Shown in pieces: positions 7,633 to 16,566 of a stretch of 64,000 nucleotides of DNA. The stretch covers positions 3,368,187 to 3,432,186 of the forward strand of contig NZ_LT594621.1 of the NCBI RefSeq assembly GCF_900091655.1, given 5' to 3'. The number at the start of each line of letters is the position of its first letter. The stretch's first letter is position 1. Below the pieces are notes generated by a model. The model saw only the letters and a list, made by a program, of their open reading frames with translations. It searched no databases and was not told where the DNA came from. Origin of the DNA: Culturomica massiliensis. Its GTDB lineage: Bacteria > Bacteroidota > Bacteroidia > Bacteroidales > Marinifilaceae. The translations under genes were made by a program, and so were the position numbers.

Positions 7633-8907
7633 CTAGTTTGTGTTATTTTCATCGGTTGTACTTTTCACTTTAAGTGCTTCGGCCAGTTTATGTATTATGA
7701 TGTAATAATCTTCATGTTGCTTTTCTCCGAGTCTGACGGCTATAATTTTTTTCTCAGGGTTTACATATAAAACCTGTCCGAAAATCCCCAGAGCATAGAA
7801 GTTTGGAGTATAAGTTTCTCCTATCCATTCGCCCTTTTCCGGTTCATATATACATCTCTCGCTGTGTGGAATGTTTAGCTCGTCAAAACGTTTAACGACA
7901 GATAACGAGTCCGGAAAAATGCCGTTCCCATTTTCCTTTCTTAACAGTTTGGGGATAGAATACCAGCAGTTTTGATATCCTTTATTATTTACATTGCCTT
8001 TTACGGAACGTTCTATCCATTCAGAACTAACAATTTGTTTTCCGTTCCAATTTCCTTTATTCATGTATAAACGGCCGATTTTGGCAAGATCAATGGCATT
8101 TGTCGAAAAACCTACTGCCGCCCTTGCAAAATGGTTACGCTTGCCGTCCAGACTTATAGATGCGTCATACTCCATGTTCAGGGGTTGCCATACTTTTTCT
8201 TCCATATATTCGGCGAATCCTTTACCTGTTGCACGTTCGATAATGATGCCGAGAATGGCGGTAGCAATGCTGTGATAATAGTGTGTGGAACCCGGTTCGT
8301 TTTCAAATTTCAGGGATTTAATTTGTTGTAATTGATTGTTTCCATAATAAAGGCGGGCGATTCCGGTTGTGACAATCCAGTTATATTGCTCTTTAAATTT
8401 AATGCCTGTACGCATATCAAGCAGATGTTCAATTGTCAATGATTTGAATTTAGCATTTTTTTTGTTTAATTCCGGCAGATAATCTGTTACCGGATCATTG
8501 ATGCTTTTGATATATCCTTCGTCGATAGCTATTCCGCATAAAAGGGAGGTTAAGGACTTCGATATGGAAAATACCGTAGAGATTGAGGAGCGGTTGAATT
8601 CACCGAAATACTTTTCATATACAATGGTATCGTTATATATGAGTAAAAAAGATCCGTTCCCACCGGCTTGGCCAAAATACTCCTCAAGAGTGATATGTAC
8701 CATTTTCTGACGGAATATTTTTGCCGTATCTAATATTTTTCTTTCAGGCGGAAGTTCTGTAAAATGAAACGGATTACTGCTTTTTTTTATCGTCGCTTGT
8801 GGAAAAATTTTGTAATCGTCAATGTTCGGAGCTCCGTGGAAAACTCCCCGCCAAAAAGCACAAGAAGAGAAAAAAACGGAGAGCAATAATAACATTAATA
8901 TTTTCAT
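7633..8907 (-). CDS. Serine hydrolase, class C beta-lactamase/esterase family lipoprotein
   Basis: The 424-aa protein begins with a lipoprotein signal (LLLLSVFFSSC, lipidated Cys16) and carries a beta-lactamase-related (PF00144-type) domain. The nucleophile motif SxxK is SISK in VFSISKSLTSLL, and HYYHSIATAILG fits the Tyr motif. The C-terminal strand YALGIFGQVLYVNPEKKIIAVRLG is typical. Such proteins are usually D-aminopeptidases, esterases or peptidoglycan-active enzymes, not antibiotic lactamases. The gene stands alone with its own promoter. Substrate unknown. Confidence 0.83.
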   Translation of the reverse strand: MKILMLLLLSVFFSSCAFWRGVFHGAPNIDDYKIFPQATIKKSSNPFHFTELPPERKILDTAKIFRQKMVHITLEEYFGQAGGNGSFLLIYNDTIVYEKYFGEFNRSSISTVFSISKSLTSLLCGIAIDEGYIKSINDPVTDYLPELNKKNAKFKSLTIEHLLDMRTGIKFKEQYNWIVTTGIARLYYGNNQLQQIKSLKFENEPGSTHYYHSIATAILGIIIERATGKGFAEYMEEKVWQPLNMEYDASISLDGKRNHFARAAVGFSTNAIDLAKIGRLYMNKGNWNGKQIVSSEWIERSVKGNVNNKGYQNCWYSIPKLLRKENGNGIFPDSLSVVKRFDELNIPHSERCIYEPEKGEWIGETYTPNFYALGIFGQVLYVNPEKKIIAVRLGEKQHEDYYIIIHKLAEALKVKSTTDENNTN

Positions 8908-8935
8908 AGCTTGTATTTTAAGAAGTATTGATTGA

Positions 8936-8943
8936 CAAATTTA
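8936..8943 (-). promoter_or_regulatory. Promoter -7 of the serine hydrolase gene
   Basis: The minus strand reads TAAATTTG, preceded by TTG with a 19-nt spacer, 29 nt upstream of the start codon. Confidence 0.55.
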
Positions 8944-9324
8944 TCAAAATATCACACATTGGCAATAATTTTAACGAAAGATGCGGACAAAAAGCAGGAA
9001 GATATCTTTTATATAGCTGAAATTTATTTTCAGATCAAGCATATGAATATGGTATAGCTTGAGATATTTATTATATTTTTTCAGTATGTAGTGAATCCCG
9101 TTTTGAATTTTATTCGTTCTTGGGAGTATCGGTTTTTGCTTAAATACCGGTCTGTTCTTTTATTAGGCTTTGTCTGTAAAATACGGATAAATAATCCGGC
9201 TTTGTATTTCAAGCTTGTTTGAAAAGGCATTCTATCCGTTGCCGTCTTTGGGCTCATATACGAATAATGCTGAAATCAATTTACAATCTACAATCTAAAA
9301 TCAGTACATTCAGCTCTTTTACCT
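8944..9324. other. Intergenic region without a recognised gene
   Basis: I find no coding or RNA signature here. It contains an AT-rich phrase (9280-9304, ttacaatctacaatctaaaa) that resembles phrases in other gaps of this window. Confidence 0.5.
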
Positions 9325-9332
9325 TATATTTG
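9325..9332 (+). promoter_or_regulatory. -7 element upstream of the CYTH gene
   Basis: TATATTTG matches TAnnTTTG, 27 nt upstream of the start codon at 9359. Confidence 0.45.
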
Positions 9333-9358
9333 TTGTCCGATAATGTTTGGATTGAATT

Positions 9359-9856
9359 ATGGAAAAAAATGTGCATCGTGAAATTGAGCGGAAATTTTTG
9401 GTAAAAGGGGCATTTAAATCTGAGGCTTTTCAGGCAGTACCCATTTTACAAGGGTATCTTTCTTCCGTTCCGGAACGGAATGTGAGGGTCCGATTATGTG
9501 GGTCAAAGGCTTGTCTGACAATTAAAGGACCTGCTACTGCGGACGGTTTGAGCCGTTTTGAATGGGAAAAAGAAATCAATACGGAAGATGCCCGGGAGTT
9601 GATAAAGCTTTGTGAGCCGGGAATCATTGATAAAGTGCGTTATTTGGTACGGGCCGGTAAGCATATTTATGAGGTGGACGAATTTCACGGGGAAAATGAG
9701 GGATTGGTTGTTGCTGAAATTGAGCTTGGTGCCGAGGATGAGGCTTTTGTCAAGCCGGATTGGTTGGGAGAAGAAGTAACGGGAGATAAACGTTATTATA
9801 ATTCTTCTTTGATAAGGTATCCGTATAAAGAATGGACTAATTGTATTGAAAAATGA
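9359..9856 (+). CDS. CYTH-domain phosphatase
   Basis: The 165-aa protein is a single CYTH (triphosphate tunnel) domain. The diagnostic ExExK motif is E8-I-E10-R-K12 in REIERKFLVK. Alternating basic and acidic tunnel strands follow (NVRVRLCG, CLTIKGPA, RFEWEKEI, YEVDEFHGENEGLVVAEIEL). Bacterial members of this size are usually inorganic triphosphatases or act on related phospho-compounds, with divalent metal; the substrate cannot be read here. Its stop overlaps the start of the DUF1460 gene by 4 nt, so the two are translationally coupled. Confidence 0.9.
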   Translation: MEKNVHREIERKFLVKGAFKSEAFQAVPILQGYLSSVPERNVRVRLCGSKACLTIKGPATADGLSRFEWEKEINTEDARELIKLCEPGIIDKVRYLVRAGKHIYEVDEFHGENEGLVVAEIELGAEDEAFVKPDWLGEEVTGDKRYYNSSLIRYPYKEWTNCIEK

Positions 9857-10728
9857 AAAGATGGATATTGTTGTGCTTTCTGACAGGGTGGTGTTTGACT
9901 GCTGAAGCGGTTGTTTTTTCTTCTGCCGATAGTTTGGTTCTCGAAAAATTCTGGGTATATGCCCGGACGAATAAGCTGGCTGATTTACCCTATGGGCAGC
10001 GTGTCGTTTTGATCGGCCGGTTTTTTATAAATAAGCCTTATAAAGCGGGCACCTTGAATGTGCCTATGGAAGAAATGCCTGTTATAAATTTACGGGAATT
10101 CGATTGTGTGACATTTGTCGAGAATACGTTGGCACTGACTTTTTTAAATCGTTATGATAAAAGTGAGACGGCTCAGTTTGTGGATAATCTGATCCGGATT
10201 CGTTATCGGAAAGGAAAAATCGAAAGTTACATTTCCCGTCTTCACTACTCCAGTGACTGGTTGTACGAGATGGAGCGGCAACATATTCTTTCTGATGTGA
10301 CTCATAAAATCGGAGGGATCGAATATCCTCTCGAGGTTTATTTTATGACGAAAAACTACCGGAAGTATCCCATATTGTCACGGGATACGCTTTTAGTACC
10401 GGAAATGAAAAAAATTGAAACAGCGATCAATAAAAGGTCGTATTATTATATTCCAAAGCATAATATTAGGATTGCGGAAAAACAGATAATGAACGGAGAT
10501 ATTGTTTTGATAACGACGAATATAAAGGGTTTGGATACTTCTCATTTGGGGATTGCCGTGAAAAAGGAAGGACGGGTTTATTTGCTGCATGCCTCGAGTA
10601 CGGCGAAAAAAATTGTTTGTTCGGAACACCCTCTGCCCGATTATATGGCGGATATCCCGTCACAGACGGGAATCATGGTGGGCCGGGTCAATCTGGTTCC
10701 GGGCGAGGCTTGGATCGTATTTCCTTAG
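9853..10728 (+). CDS. DUF1460 family (NlpC/P60-like) secreted protein
   Basis: The 291-aa protein has a signal peptide (MKRWILLCFLTGWCLTAEA) and matches the DUF1460 family, described as N-acetylmuramoyl-L-alanine amidase-like with a cysteine-peptidase fold. The likely catalytic Cys85 is in EFDCVTFVENTL, and His231 in TSHLGIAV is a likely partner; LLHASS follows. It probably acts on peptidoglycan fragments in the periplasm. It overlaps the CYTH gene and is followed by LpoB-like and TPR lipoprotein genes, which supports a cell-wall context. Family assignment is firm; the substrate is inferred. Confidence 0.85.
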   Translation: MKRWILLCFLTGWCLTAEAVVFSSADSLVLEKFWVYARTNKLADLPYGQRVVLIGRFFINKPYKAGTLNVPMEEMPVINLREFDCVTFVENTLALTFLNRYDKSETAQFVDNLIRIRYRKGKIESYISRLHYSSDWLYEMERQHILSDVTHKIGGIEYPLEVYFMTKNYRKYPILSRDTLLVPEMKKIETAINKRSYYYIPKHNIRIAEKQIMNGDIVLITTNIKGLDTSHLGIAVKKEGRVYLLHASSTAKKIVCSEHPLPDYMADIPSQTGIMVGRVNLVPGEAWIVFP

Positions 10729-10784
10729 GCGGGGTTTGGCATACAAATTGTAAAATAATAAAATCAACCATAAAACGAAATCAT

Positions 10785-11384
10785 ATGAAAAAATTAGTTC
10801 AGGTATTTGCAGTTCTCACTCTTATTGTTAGTGTTTCTGCCTGTGCGAGCCGGAAAGTGACTCGTGTTGACAGCGGGGAGGTGATCGATCTGAGCGGTCG
10901 GTGGAATGATACAGACTCCCGTTTGGTTTCCAATGAGATGATCAAAGATTTGCTCGGGGCAAAATGGATTCCTATTTATGAAAATCAGCATAACAATAAG
11001 CGCCCGGTTGTTGTTGTCGGTACAATTCTGAATAAAAGTCATGAACACATCGATGCCGAGATGTTTATCAAGGATATTGAAAAAGCAATTATAAACAACG
11101 GAAGCGTACGTTTGGTACAGGCCGGTGCTAAAAGAGAAGAGTTAAGAGCAGAGCGGGAAGATCAGAATAAAGGATTTGTTTCTGCGGAGACGGCTAAAAG
11201 ATGGGGACTTGAATTGGGGGCTGATTTTATGTTACAAGGAACGATCAATAGTATTGTCGATTCTTATAAAAAGAATAAAGTCGTAGCTTACCAGATCGAT
11301 CTCGAGTTGACAAATCTGGAGACCAATGAGGTTGTCTGGATGGGAGATAAAAAAATCAAGAAAACGGTATCTGACCGATTTTAG
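10785..11384 (+). CDS. LpoB-like penicillin-binding-protein activator lipoprotein
   Basis: The 199-aa lipoprotein starts with a clear signal and lipobox (VLTLIVSVSAC, Cys22). It then reads RVDSGEVIDLSGRWNDTDSRLVSNEMI, the pattern of the LpoB-like (PBP activator) family. The pattern continues through VVVGTILNKSHEHIDAEMF and WGLELGADFMLQGTI. LpoB in enterobacteria reaches from the outer membrane to stimulate PBP1b. The start is chosen at the ATG that gives the signal peptide; longer in-frame extensions have no support. Upstream lies DUF1460, downstream a TPR lipoprotein, a common pairing. Confidence 0.85.
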   Translation: MKKLVQVFAVLTLIVSVSACASRKVTRVDSGEVIDLSGRWNDTDSRLVSNEMIKDLLGAKWIPIYENQHNNKRPVVVVGTILNKSHEHIDAEMFIKDIEKAIINNGSVRLVQAGAKREELRAEREDQNKGFVSAETAKRWGLELGADFMLQGTINSIVDSYKKNKVVAYQIDLELTNLETNEVVWMGDKKIKKTVSDRF

Positions 11385-11511
11385 ATTGAAATAAATGATA
11401 ACTGATCTTATTGAGTTCGGTCGTAAATCATAATATCGGTTTCATTAATCCCTAAGCAGTGGGGGATTATCCGGTCTGACCGGCCGTTAAGCTGTATAAA
11501 TTTATATTCGG

Positions 11512-12888
11512 ATGAGAATTACTTTGTTTCCGGTTGTTTTCTGTTTGTTGTTGTCCTCTTGTGCCACCTGGTATGAGCGTACAGCAGAATTTCAACGTAC
11601 CGTGGAAGAAGGGAATTTCGAGCAGGCTGATAAATTGTTGCATAAGAACAAAAAGATGGAAAAGGGGAAAAACAGACTTCTTTTTTATCTGAATTTGGGG
11701 TATGTTGAATTTATGCTGGATCATCCGAAGGAAAGTAATGCTGCTTTCGAAACGGCAGAGAAGATGATTGACGAACAGTCCGGTAATCCTGCCTTACAGG
11801 CTGCTGTACTCTTAAGTAATCCTGAGATATTACCTTATGAGCCTGAAGATTTTGAAGTTATCATGGTTAATTTCTACAAAGCCATGAACTATTTACGTTT
11901 GGGAGATATGGAGGGTGCATTGGTCGAAGTTCGTCAAATCAATATCAAGCTCAATCAGTTAAATGACAAATATCCTGACCATAAAAACAGATATCAGAGG
12001 GATGCTTTTGCTCATTTATTGATGGGGTTGATTTATGATGCTTCCGGAAATTTCAATGATGCTTTTATCGCTTATCGAAATGCTTTTGAAACTTATCAAA
12101 CCGATTATAAGAAAAATTTCGGAATAGAAGCACCCGTACAATTGAGGCAAGATATACTTCGAACCGCCTATTTGTGCGGATTTAAGGAGGAATTGAAAAG
12201 GTATGAAGAAGAGTTCGGGCAAAAATACGTTTATTCGTCGCCTCCGGCTGACGGGCAATTGATATTTTTCTGGCTAAACGGCTTAGGACCAGTGAAATCG
12301 GAATGGGGAATCAATTTTGTAAAAGAACAAAGGGGAGACGGGGCTATTGTATTTCATAATGCCGAGTATGGGTTAACTTTCCCTTTTTTCTGGGGAAGCG
12401 GCTATAGTGACCATGAACGTAATTCTTTAGCCAATCTGAAGATTGTACGGGCTGTTTTTCCGAAATATGAAGAGCGTCCTCCTCTTTATTCCAGGGCTAC
12501 ACTGCAGTATGAGAATAAGTCTTATCCTTTGGAGTTGGCTGAAGATATTAATCAGATCGCTTTTAAAACATTGCACGATAGAATGTTGCGGGAATTTTCA
12601 ACCTCTTTGTTGCGGGTTGCGGCTAAGCAGGGATTGCAATATGCCGCTTCCAAACAGAATGAGTGGCTGGGATTTGCTGTCGGTTTGGCCAATGCCATGA
12701 CGGAGAAAGCTGATACCCGGAACTGGCAAACCTTGCCTTATTCCGTTTCGTATGTGAGGATTCCTTTACAGTCTTCCGAAAATCAGGTTTCTGCTAATTT
12801 TTTTACCTCAGATAATGTACATCGGGAAACGTTTATTTTTCCTGCCAACCCGAAAAAAACGAGTTTTTTTGTTTATTCGACTTTATAA
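11512..12888 (+). CDS. TPR lipoprotein, COG3014-like
   Basis: The 458-aa lipoprotein (lipobox LLLSSC, Cys17) has an N-terminal helical repeat region. Segments such as FYLNLGYVEFMLDHPKESNAAFE and HLLMGLIYDASGNFNDAFIAYRNAFE are TPR-like. A C-terminal beta-rich domain follows. The arrangement of LpoB-like protein plus COG3014-like protein suggests a joint envelope role, perhaps in peptidoglycan synthase control; that is inference. The intergenic spacing to the LpoB gene is 127 nt. I recognise the family loosely, not a specific function. Confidence 0.68.
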   Translation: MRITLFPVVFCLLLSSCATWYERTAEFQRTVEEGNFEQADKLLHKNKKMEKGKNRLLFYLNLGYVEFMLDHPKESNAAFETAEKMIDEQSGNPALQAAVLLSNPEILPYEPEDFEVIMVNFYKAMNYLRLGDMEGALVEVRQINIKLNQLNDKYPDHKNRYQRDAFAHLLMGLIYDASGNFNDAFIAYRNAFETYQTDYKKNFGIEAPVQLRQDILRTAYLCGFKEELKRYEEEFGQKYVYSSPPADGQLIFFWLNGLGPVKSEWGINFVKEQRGDGAIVFHNAEYGLTFPFFWGSGYSDHERNSLANLKIVRAVFPKYEERPPLYSRATLQYENKSYPLELAEDINQIAFKTLHDRMLREFSTSLLRVAAKQGLQYAASKQNEWLGFAVGLANAMTEKADTRNWQTLPYSVSYVRIPLQSSENQVSANFFTSDNVHRETFIFPANPKKTSFFVYSTL

Positions 12889-12905
12889 TTCATGGACTTA
12901 TTTAA

Positions 12906-12913
12906 TACCTTTG
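12906..12913 (+). promoter_or_regulatory. Candidate -7 element in the gap before the ITPase gene
   Basis: TACCTTTG matches TAnnTTTG. It would give a leader of about 185 nt before 13106. The -33 spacing is poor, so this is tentative. Confidence 0.3.
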
Positions 12914-13105
12914 TAAGCGGCGTATTGTACGCCGGGATGAAACGGATTTATGCTGAGTTCTCTTTATAACAGGGTGTCAGAACGTTTGAGTGTAGGATAT
13001 GAATTATTTCGTATGGAGTTCGTCGGTGTATTTTTTTTGTTTGTAGTACGCTGATAGACATATAATTGAAAATCTGCTGTTAATTTTGAATGATTATTTG
13101 ATGTG

Positions 13106-13693
13106 ATGAAATTAGTATTTGCTACCAATAACCGGCATAAACTGGAAGAAATCCGGGATATTTTAGGAGATCGTTTTGAAATCGTGTCTTTGAGCCAGAT
13201 CGGTTGTCATGAAGATATACCTGAGGATCATGAGACTTTACAGGAAAATGCTTTACAAAAGGCGCGTTTCGTGAAAGAGCATTATGGCTATGATTGTTTT
13301 GCCGATGATACCGGGTTGGAAATAGAAGTTCTGGAGAATCGTCCGGGGGTTTATTCTGCCCGTTATGCCGGTCCGGCTAAGCGTTCGGAAGATAATGTGC
13401 GTAAAGTGTTGAAAGAAATGGAAGGAAAAACCAATAGAAAAGCACAGTTTCGTACAGTTATTGCATTGGTTATGAATGGAAAGGAATATTGTTTTGAAGG
13501 AAAGGTTTTGGGGGAAATATTGACGGAGCAACAGGGTACCGCGGGTTTCGGCTATGATCCCATATTCCGTCCGTCGGGTTTTACAGAGAGCTTTGCCCAG
13601 ATGGAAATGAAACAGAAAAACGGAATCAGCCACCGGGGACGGGCTGTGGAAAAATTGACGGAGTTTTTGAATAAAACTGTAAAGGATTTTTGA
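13106..13693 (+). CDS. rdgB: Non-canonical purine NTP pyrophosphatase (RdgB/HAM1 family)
   Basis: The 195-aa protein matches the ITPase/HAM1 family end to end. It has the N-terminal substrate loop FATNNRHKLEEI, the metal/catalytic segment DDTGLEIEVLENRPGVYSARYAG, and GFGYDPIFRPSG near the C-terminus. It hydrolyses ITP, dITP and XTP to monophosphates and keeps deaminated purines out of nucleic acids. I chose the ATG at 13106 over the GTG one codon upstream. The length is typical for the family. Confidence 0.95.
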   Translation: MKLVFATNNRHKLEEIRDILGDRFEIVSLSQIGCHEDIPEDHETLQENALQKARFVKEHYGYDCFADDTGLEIEVLENRPGVYSARYAGPAKRSEDNVRKVLKEMEGKTNRKAQFRTVIALVMNGKEYCFEGKVLGEILTEQQGTAGFGYDPIFRPSGFTESFAQMEMKQKNGISHRGRAVEKLTEFLNKTVKDF

Positions 13694-13720
13694 TCGGAAG
13701 TACAAATCAGCTTGAAGCGG

Positions 13721-13747
13721 AATCTAAAATTAGAAATCGTATATTTT
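13721..13747. repeat. AT-rich intergenic phrase
   Basis: aatctaaaattagaaatcgt is one of several similar short phrases found only in gaps (see the finding on dispersed phrases). Confidence 0.3.
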
Positions 13748-13813
13748 GAGTTTGTGGGAGAGGGTGTTTAAGCTTATTTTAGACCGTGTTACTATTTTTA
13801 AGTTATACTTTAT

Positions 13814-14530
13814 ATGGAAGTAGCTAATATAGTTGTTCTTAAAATATTAAATTTTTCAGATACACAGAAAATAGTACATGCTTTTTCGAAGGAGAGCGGT
13901 TATCTTTCTTTTATTTCTCCTTCTTCTTTGTTCCGGAAAAAGAGTTGCACTGTTAATCTTTTTCAGGTTTGTGAAGTTGAATTTTTTCCCAATGAAAAGG
14001 GAAATTTTCAAAAACTGAAATCTGTTTCTCCGCTTTTGAGTCTTTCAAATATTTATCTCGATATTTACAAAATGAATATTATTGTATTGTGGAGTGAAAT
14101 TTTAAATTTAATTTTGAAAAATGAACAGAAAAATATAAATCTTTTTGAGTTTATTTTGAAATCGGTTGACTATCTGAATACGACTCAAAATGATACCGCG
14201 AATTTTAATTTATTTTTTCTATACAGGATAGCGGCGCTGATTGGATTTAAAATCGATTCATCCACCTATTCGCAAGGTTGTGTTTTCAATGTAAATGATG
14301 GTACTTTTGTTTCTCCGGATACAAATGAACCCTATATTTCCGGACCGAATGCTGCCAAAACAATTTTTACGTTGTGTACTTGTCAGGTTGAAGATTTAAA
14401 GCAAATAGCTTTAGACCGCAAGAGCCGGAGTATTCTTTTGGACATTATTTTGCTTTTCTACAGTATTCATTTAAATACGGATCTCAACGTTAAGAGTATT
14501 CGCGTTATACGGGAAGTGTTCGAAGATTGA
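13814..14530 (+). CDS. recO: DNA repair protein RecO
   Basis: The 238-aa protein matches RecO: an N-terminal OB fold (IVVLKILNFSDTQKIVHAFSKESG), then helical segments and the C-terminal DRKSRSILLDIILLFYSIHL. RecO works with RecR to load RecA onto SSB-coated single-stranded DNA in the RecFOR pathway. No CxxC zinc pair is evident in the C-terminal half. Its stop codon directly abuts the stop of the convergent rsgA gene, leaving no intergenic space. The gene is notably AT-rich compared with neighbours. Confidence 0.88.
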   Translation: MEVANIVVLKILNFSDTQKIVHAFSKESGYLSFISPSSLFRKKSCTVNLFQVCEVEFFPNEKGNFQKLKSVSPLLSLSNIYLDIYKMNIIVLWSEILNLILKNEQKNINLFEFILKSVDYLNTTQNDTANFNLFFLYRIAALIGFKIDSSTYSQGCVFNVNDGTFVSPDTNEPYISGPNAAKTIFTLCTCQVEDLKQIALDRKSRSILLDIILLFYSIHLNTDLNVKSIRVIREVFED

Positions 14531-15451
14531 TTATCTGTACTTTTCTTTGCTTTCTTCCATCATGCTGAGATAGCTCCAATACCGGCTTTCACTGATTCTT
14601 CCGTTTTGGACGGCTTCTATGACAGCACAACCGGGTTCGTGAATATGGGTACAGTTGTAAAAGCGGCAATGTTCGGAAACCCGGAATATTTCGGGGAAAA
14701 AGTGAGAAATTTCTTCCTTTTCCATATCGATGATCCCGAAACTTCTGACTCCCGGGGTATCGACAATGTATCCTCCTTCGTTCAACGGGAACATTTCGGC
14801 AAAAGTCGTCGTATGTTTTCCGGTATCGTGGCTGTCTGATATGCTTGCGGTTTTTAGTTGAAGTTGGGGTTCGATACAATTGATCAGTGTGGATTTGCCA
14901 ACCCCTGACATGCCGGACAAAACAGTAACTTTGTCTTTTAATAATTCCCGGAGTTCTGTGATATTCTGACCTGTTACCGCAGACACCTGCAAGCACCGGT
15001 AACCGATTTCTGAATATATTGTTATTAGTTCTGTCGCTTTTTCCCGGTCGGTATTATCGTATAGGTCGCTTTTGTTGAAGACCAGAATGGCCGGAATATT
15101 GTATGCTTCCGTCGTTGCTAAAATCCGGTCGATGAATACTGCAGAGGTTACCGGATGGTTGATTGTGGCAATGAGTAATGTCTGATCTACATTGGAGGCA
15201 ATAATGTGTGCTTCTTTGGAGAGGTTTGTAGATTTCCGGATAATATAATTGCGCCGTTCACCGATTTCTGTGATAACAAAGTTGTCTTCGTTTTTTTCCA
15301 GGCTGACTATATCGCCGACGGCTACGGGATTGGTTGTACGCAATCCCTTCGTACGTAATTTTCCCCGGATACGGGCTTCGATTATTTCTCCGTTCGTCCT
15401 TTTTACCAAGTACCAACTCCCGGTAGACTTTATTACGATACCTTTTTCCAT
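14531..15451 (-). CDS. rsgA: Ribosome small-subunit-dependent GTPase A
   Basis: The 306-aa circularly permuted GTPase has an N-terminal OB fold (about 1-65), G4-like NKSD, P-loop GMSGVGKST, DTPGVRSFG switch region, and a C-terminal zinc site (CRFYNCTHIHEPGC). RsgA checks late 30S maturation and releases RbfA in other bacteria; rbfA lies 13 kb away in this window. It has its own promoter with TACTTTTG (15471-15478) and ends flush against recO. Confidence 0.95.
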   Translation of the reverse strand: MEKGIVIKSTGSWYLVKRTNGEIIEARIRGKLRTKGLRTTNPVAVGDIVSLEKNEDNFVITEIGERRNYIIRKSTNLSKEAHIIASNVDQTLLIATINHPVTSAVFIDRILATTEAYNIPAILVFNKSDLYDNTDREKATELITIYSEIGYRCLQVSAVTGQNITELRELLKDKVTVLSGMSGVGKSTLINCIEPQLQLKTASISDSHDTGKHTTTFAEMFPLNEGGYIVDTPGVRSFGIIDMEKEEISHFFPEIFRVSEHCRFYNCTHIHEPGCAVIEAVQNGRISESRYWSYLSMMEESKEKYR

Positions 15452-15470
15452 CTCTTATTTTTCTTGAAGG

Positions 15471-15478
15471 CAAAAGTA
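15471..15478 (-). promoter_or_regulatory. -7 element of the rsgA promoter
   Basis: The minus strand reads TACTTTTG, matching TAnnTTTG, 19 nt upstream of the start codon. It implies a very short leader. Confidence 0.5.
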
Positions 15479-15628
15479 ATATTCTTCGCGGAATATTTAT
15501 GGCCGGAAGACTAAACCTTTGAGGTAAATTTTTGTCATACTGTTATTAAAATATTAAAAGTGTGTAAAAATAGTTATTGTAGGCGTGAATTTGTTACTTT
15601 TAAGCCTTCAAAGACGTGGTGGTAAACG

Positions 15629-16558
15629 ATGAAAATACAAATCAAGAATCTCAGTAAAATATATCCTGACGGACATAAGGCTTTAAATGAATTGAATCTG
15701 GTCATCGAGCCGGGTATGTTCGGTTTGTTGGGGCCTAACGGTGCGGGTAAAACGACATTGATGCGAATCATGACGTTGTTGCAAAGTGCTACGTCGGGAA
15801 CGATTTTTTTCGATGATTATGACATTGCCAAAGATCGTAAAGCTATCCGTTCTGTATTAGGTTATTTACCTCAGGATTTCCGTTTTTTTGAAAAATTGAA
15901 AACCTGGGAATTCCTGGATTACGGAGCCGGGTTGGCTGGAATCAAAGGGGTGAAGAAAAGGGCAGAAATTGTAGACGAAATGTTGCGCAAGGTGGGTTTG
16001 TTCGAGGTGCGCGATCGTTGGGCGAATCGTTTGTCGGGAGGTATGAAGCGTCGTTTAGGCATTGCACAGGCTATTATCGGAAATCCGAGAGTGATCATTG
16101 TCGATGAGCCGACTACCGGACTGGATCCGGAAGAACGTATCCGTTTCCGGAATATTTTGTCGGAGGTCAGTGATCAGGATGTCATTATTATTCTTTCCAC
16201 TCATATCGTGGGAGATATTTCCAGTACGTGTAAGAAACTGGCTTTATTGAATAAAGGGGAATTGAAATTTGAAGGTTCGCCCGACGATATGATCGAGTTG
16301 GCGCAGGGAAAGGTATGGGAAATATTTGTTACCGATCAGGAGTTCAAGGATATCAAGGAAAAATATCCGATTATTTCGACGATTCCTTCTAACGGAGGTT
16401 GGGATATACAGGTCGTTGCCGATAATCTGGACGGTTTCGGCGGAAAGATGATCACCCCTAATATAGAACACGCTTATGTCTATTTTATGGACTATCTTTT
16501 ACAGGATAGGATGGATATGTATGCCGATAAGGAAGAAGGTGGAGAGTTATTTAAATAG
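15629..16558 (+). CDS. ABC transporter ATPase, first gene of the composite exporter locus
   Basis: The 309-aa nucleotide-binding protein has A-loop Tyr12 (SKIY), Walker A GPNGAGKTT at 35-43, signature LSGGM at about 135-139, Walker B VIIVDEP at about 154-160, and H-loop STHIVGD. It is an ABC-2/DrrA-like exporter ATPase with a C-terminal extension of about 80 residues. Its partner is almost certainly the ABC-2 membrane region at the N-terminus of the next protein, whose gene starts 8 nt later. It is clearly paralogous to the ATPase fused to the second RND pump in this locus (both share ERIRFRN and the INKG/LNKG tail). Confidence 0.93.
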   Translation: MKIQIKNLSKIYPDGHKALNELNLVIEPGMFGLLGPNGAGKTTLMRIMTLLQSATSGTIFFDDYDIAKDRKAIRSVLGYLPQDFRFFEKLKTWEFLDYGAGLAGIKGVKKRAEIVDEMLRKVGLFEVRDRWANRLSGGMKRRLGIAQAIIGNPRVIIVDEPTTGLDPEERIRFRNILSEVSDQDVIIILSTHIVGDISSTCKKLALLNKGELKFEGSPDDMIELAQGKVWEIFVTDQEFKDIKEKYPIISTIPSNGGWDIQVVADNLDGFGGKMITPNIEHAYVYFMDYLLQDRMDMYADKEEGGELFK

Positions 16559-16566
16559 AGTTTAAT

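Noticed and set aside
10617..10784. N-terminal extension of the LpoB-like protein
   Set aside because: The upstream part overlaps the DUF1460 gene in another frame; the ATG at 10785 gives a proper lipoprotein signal.
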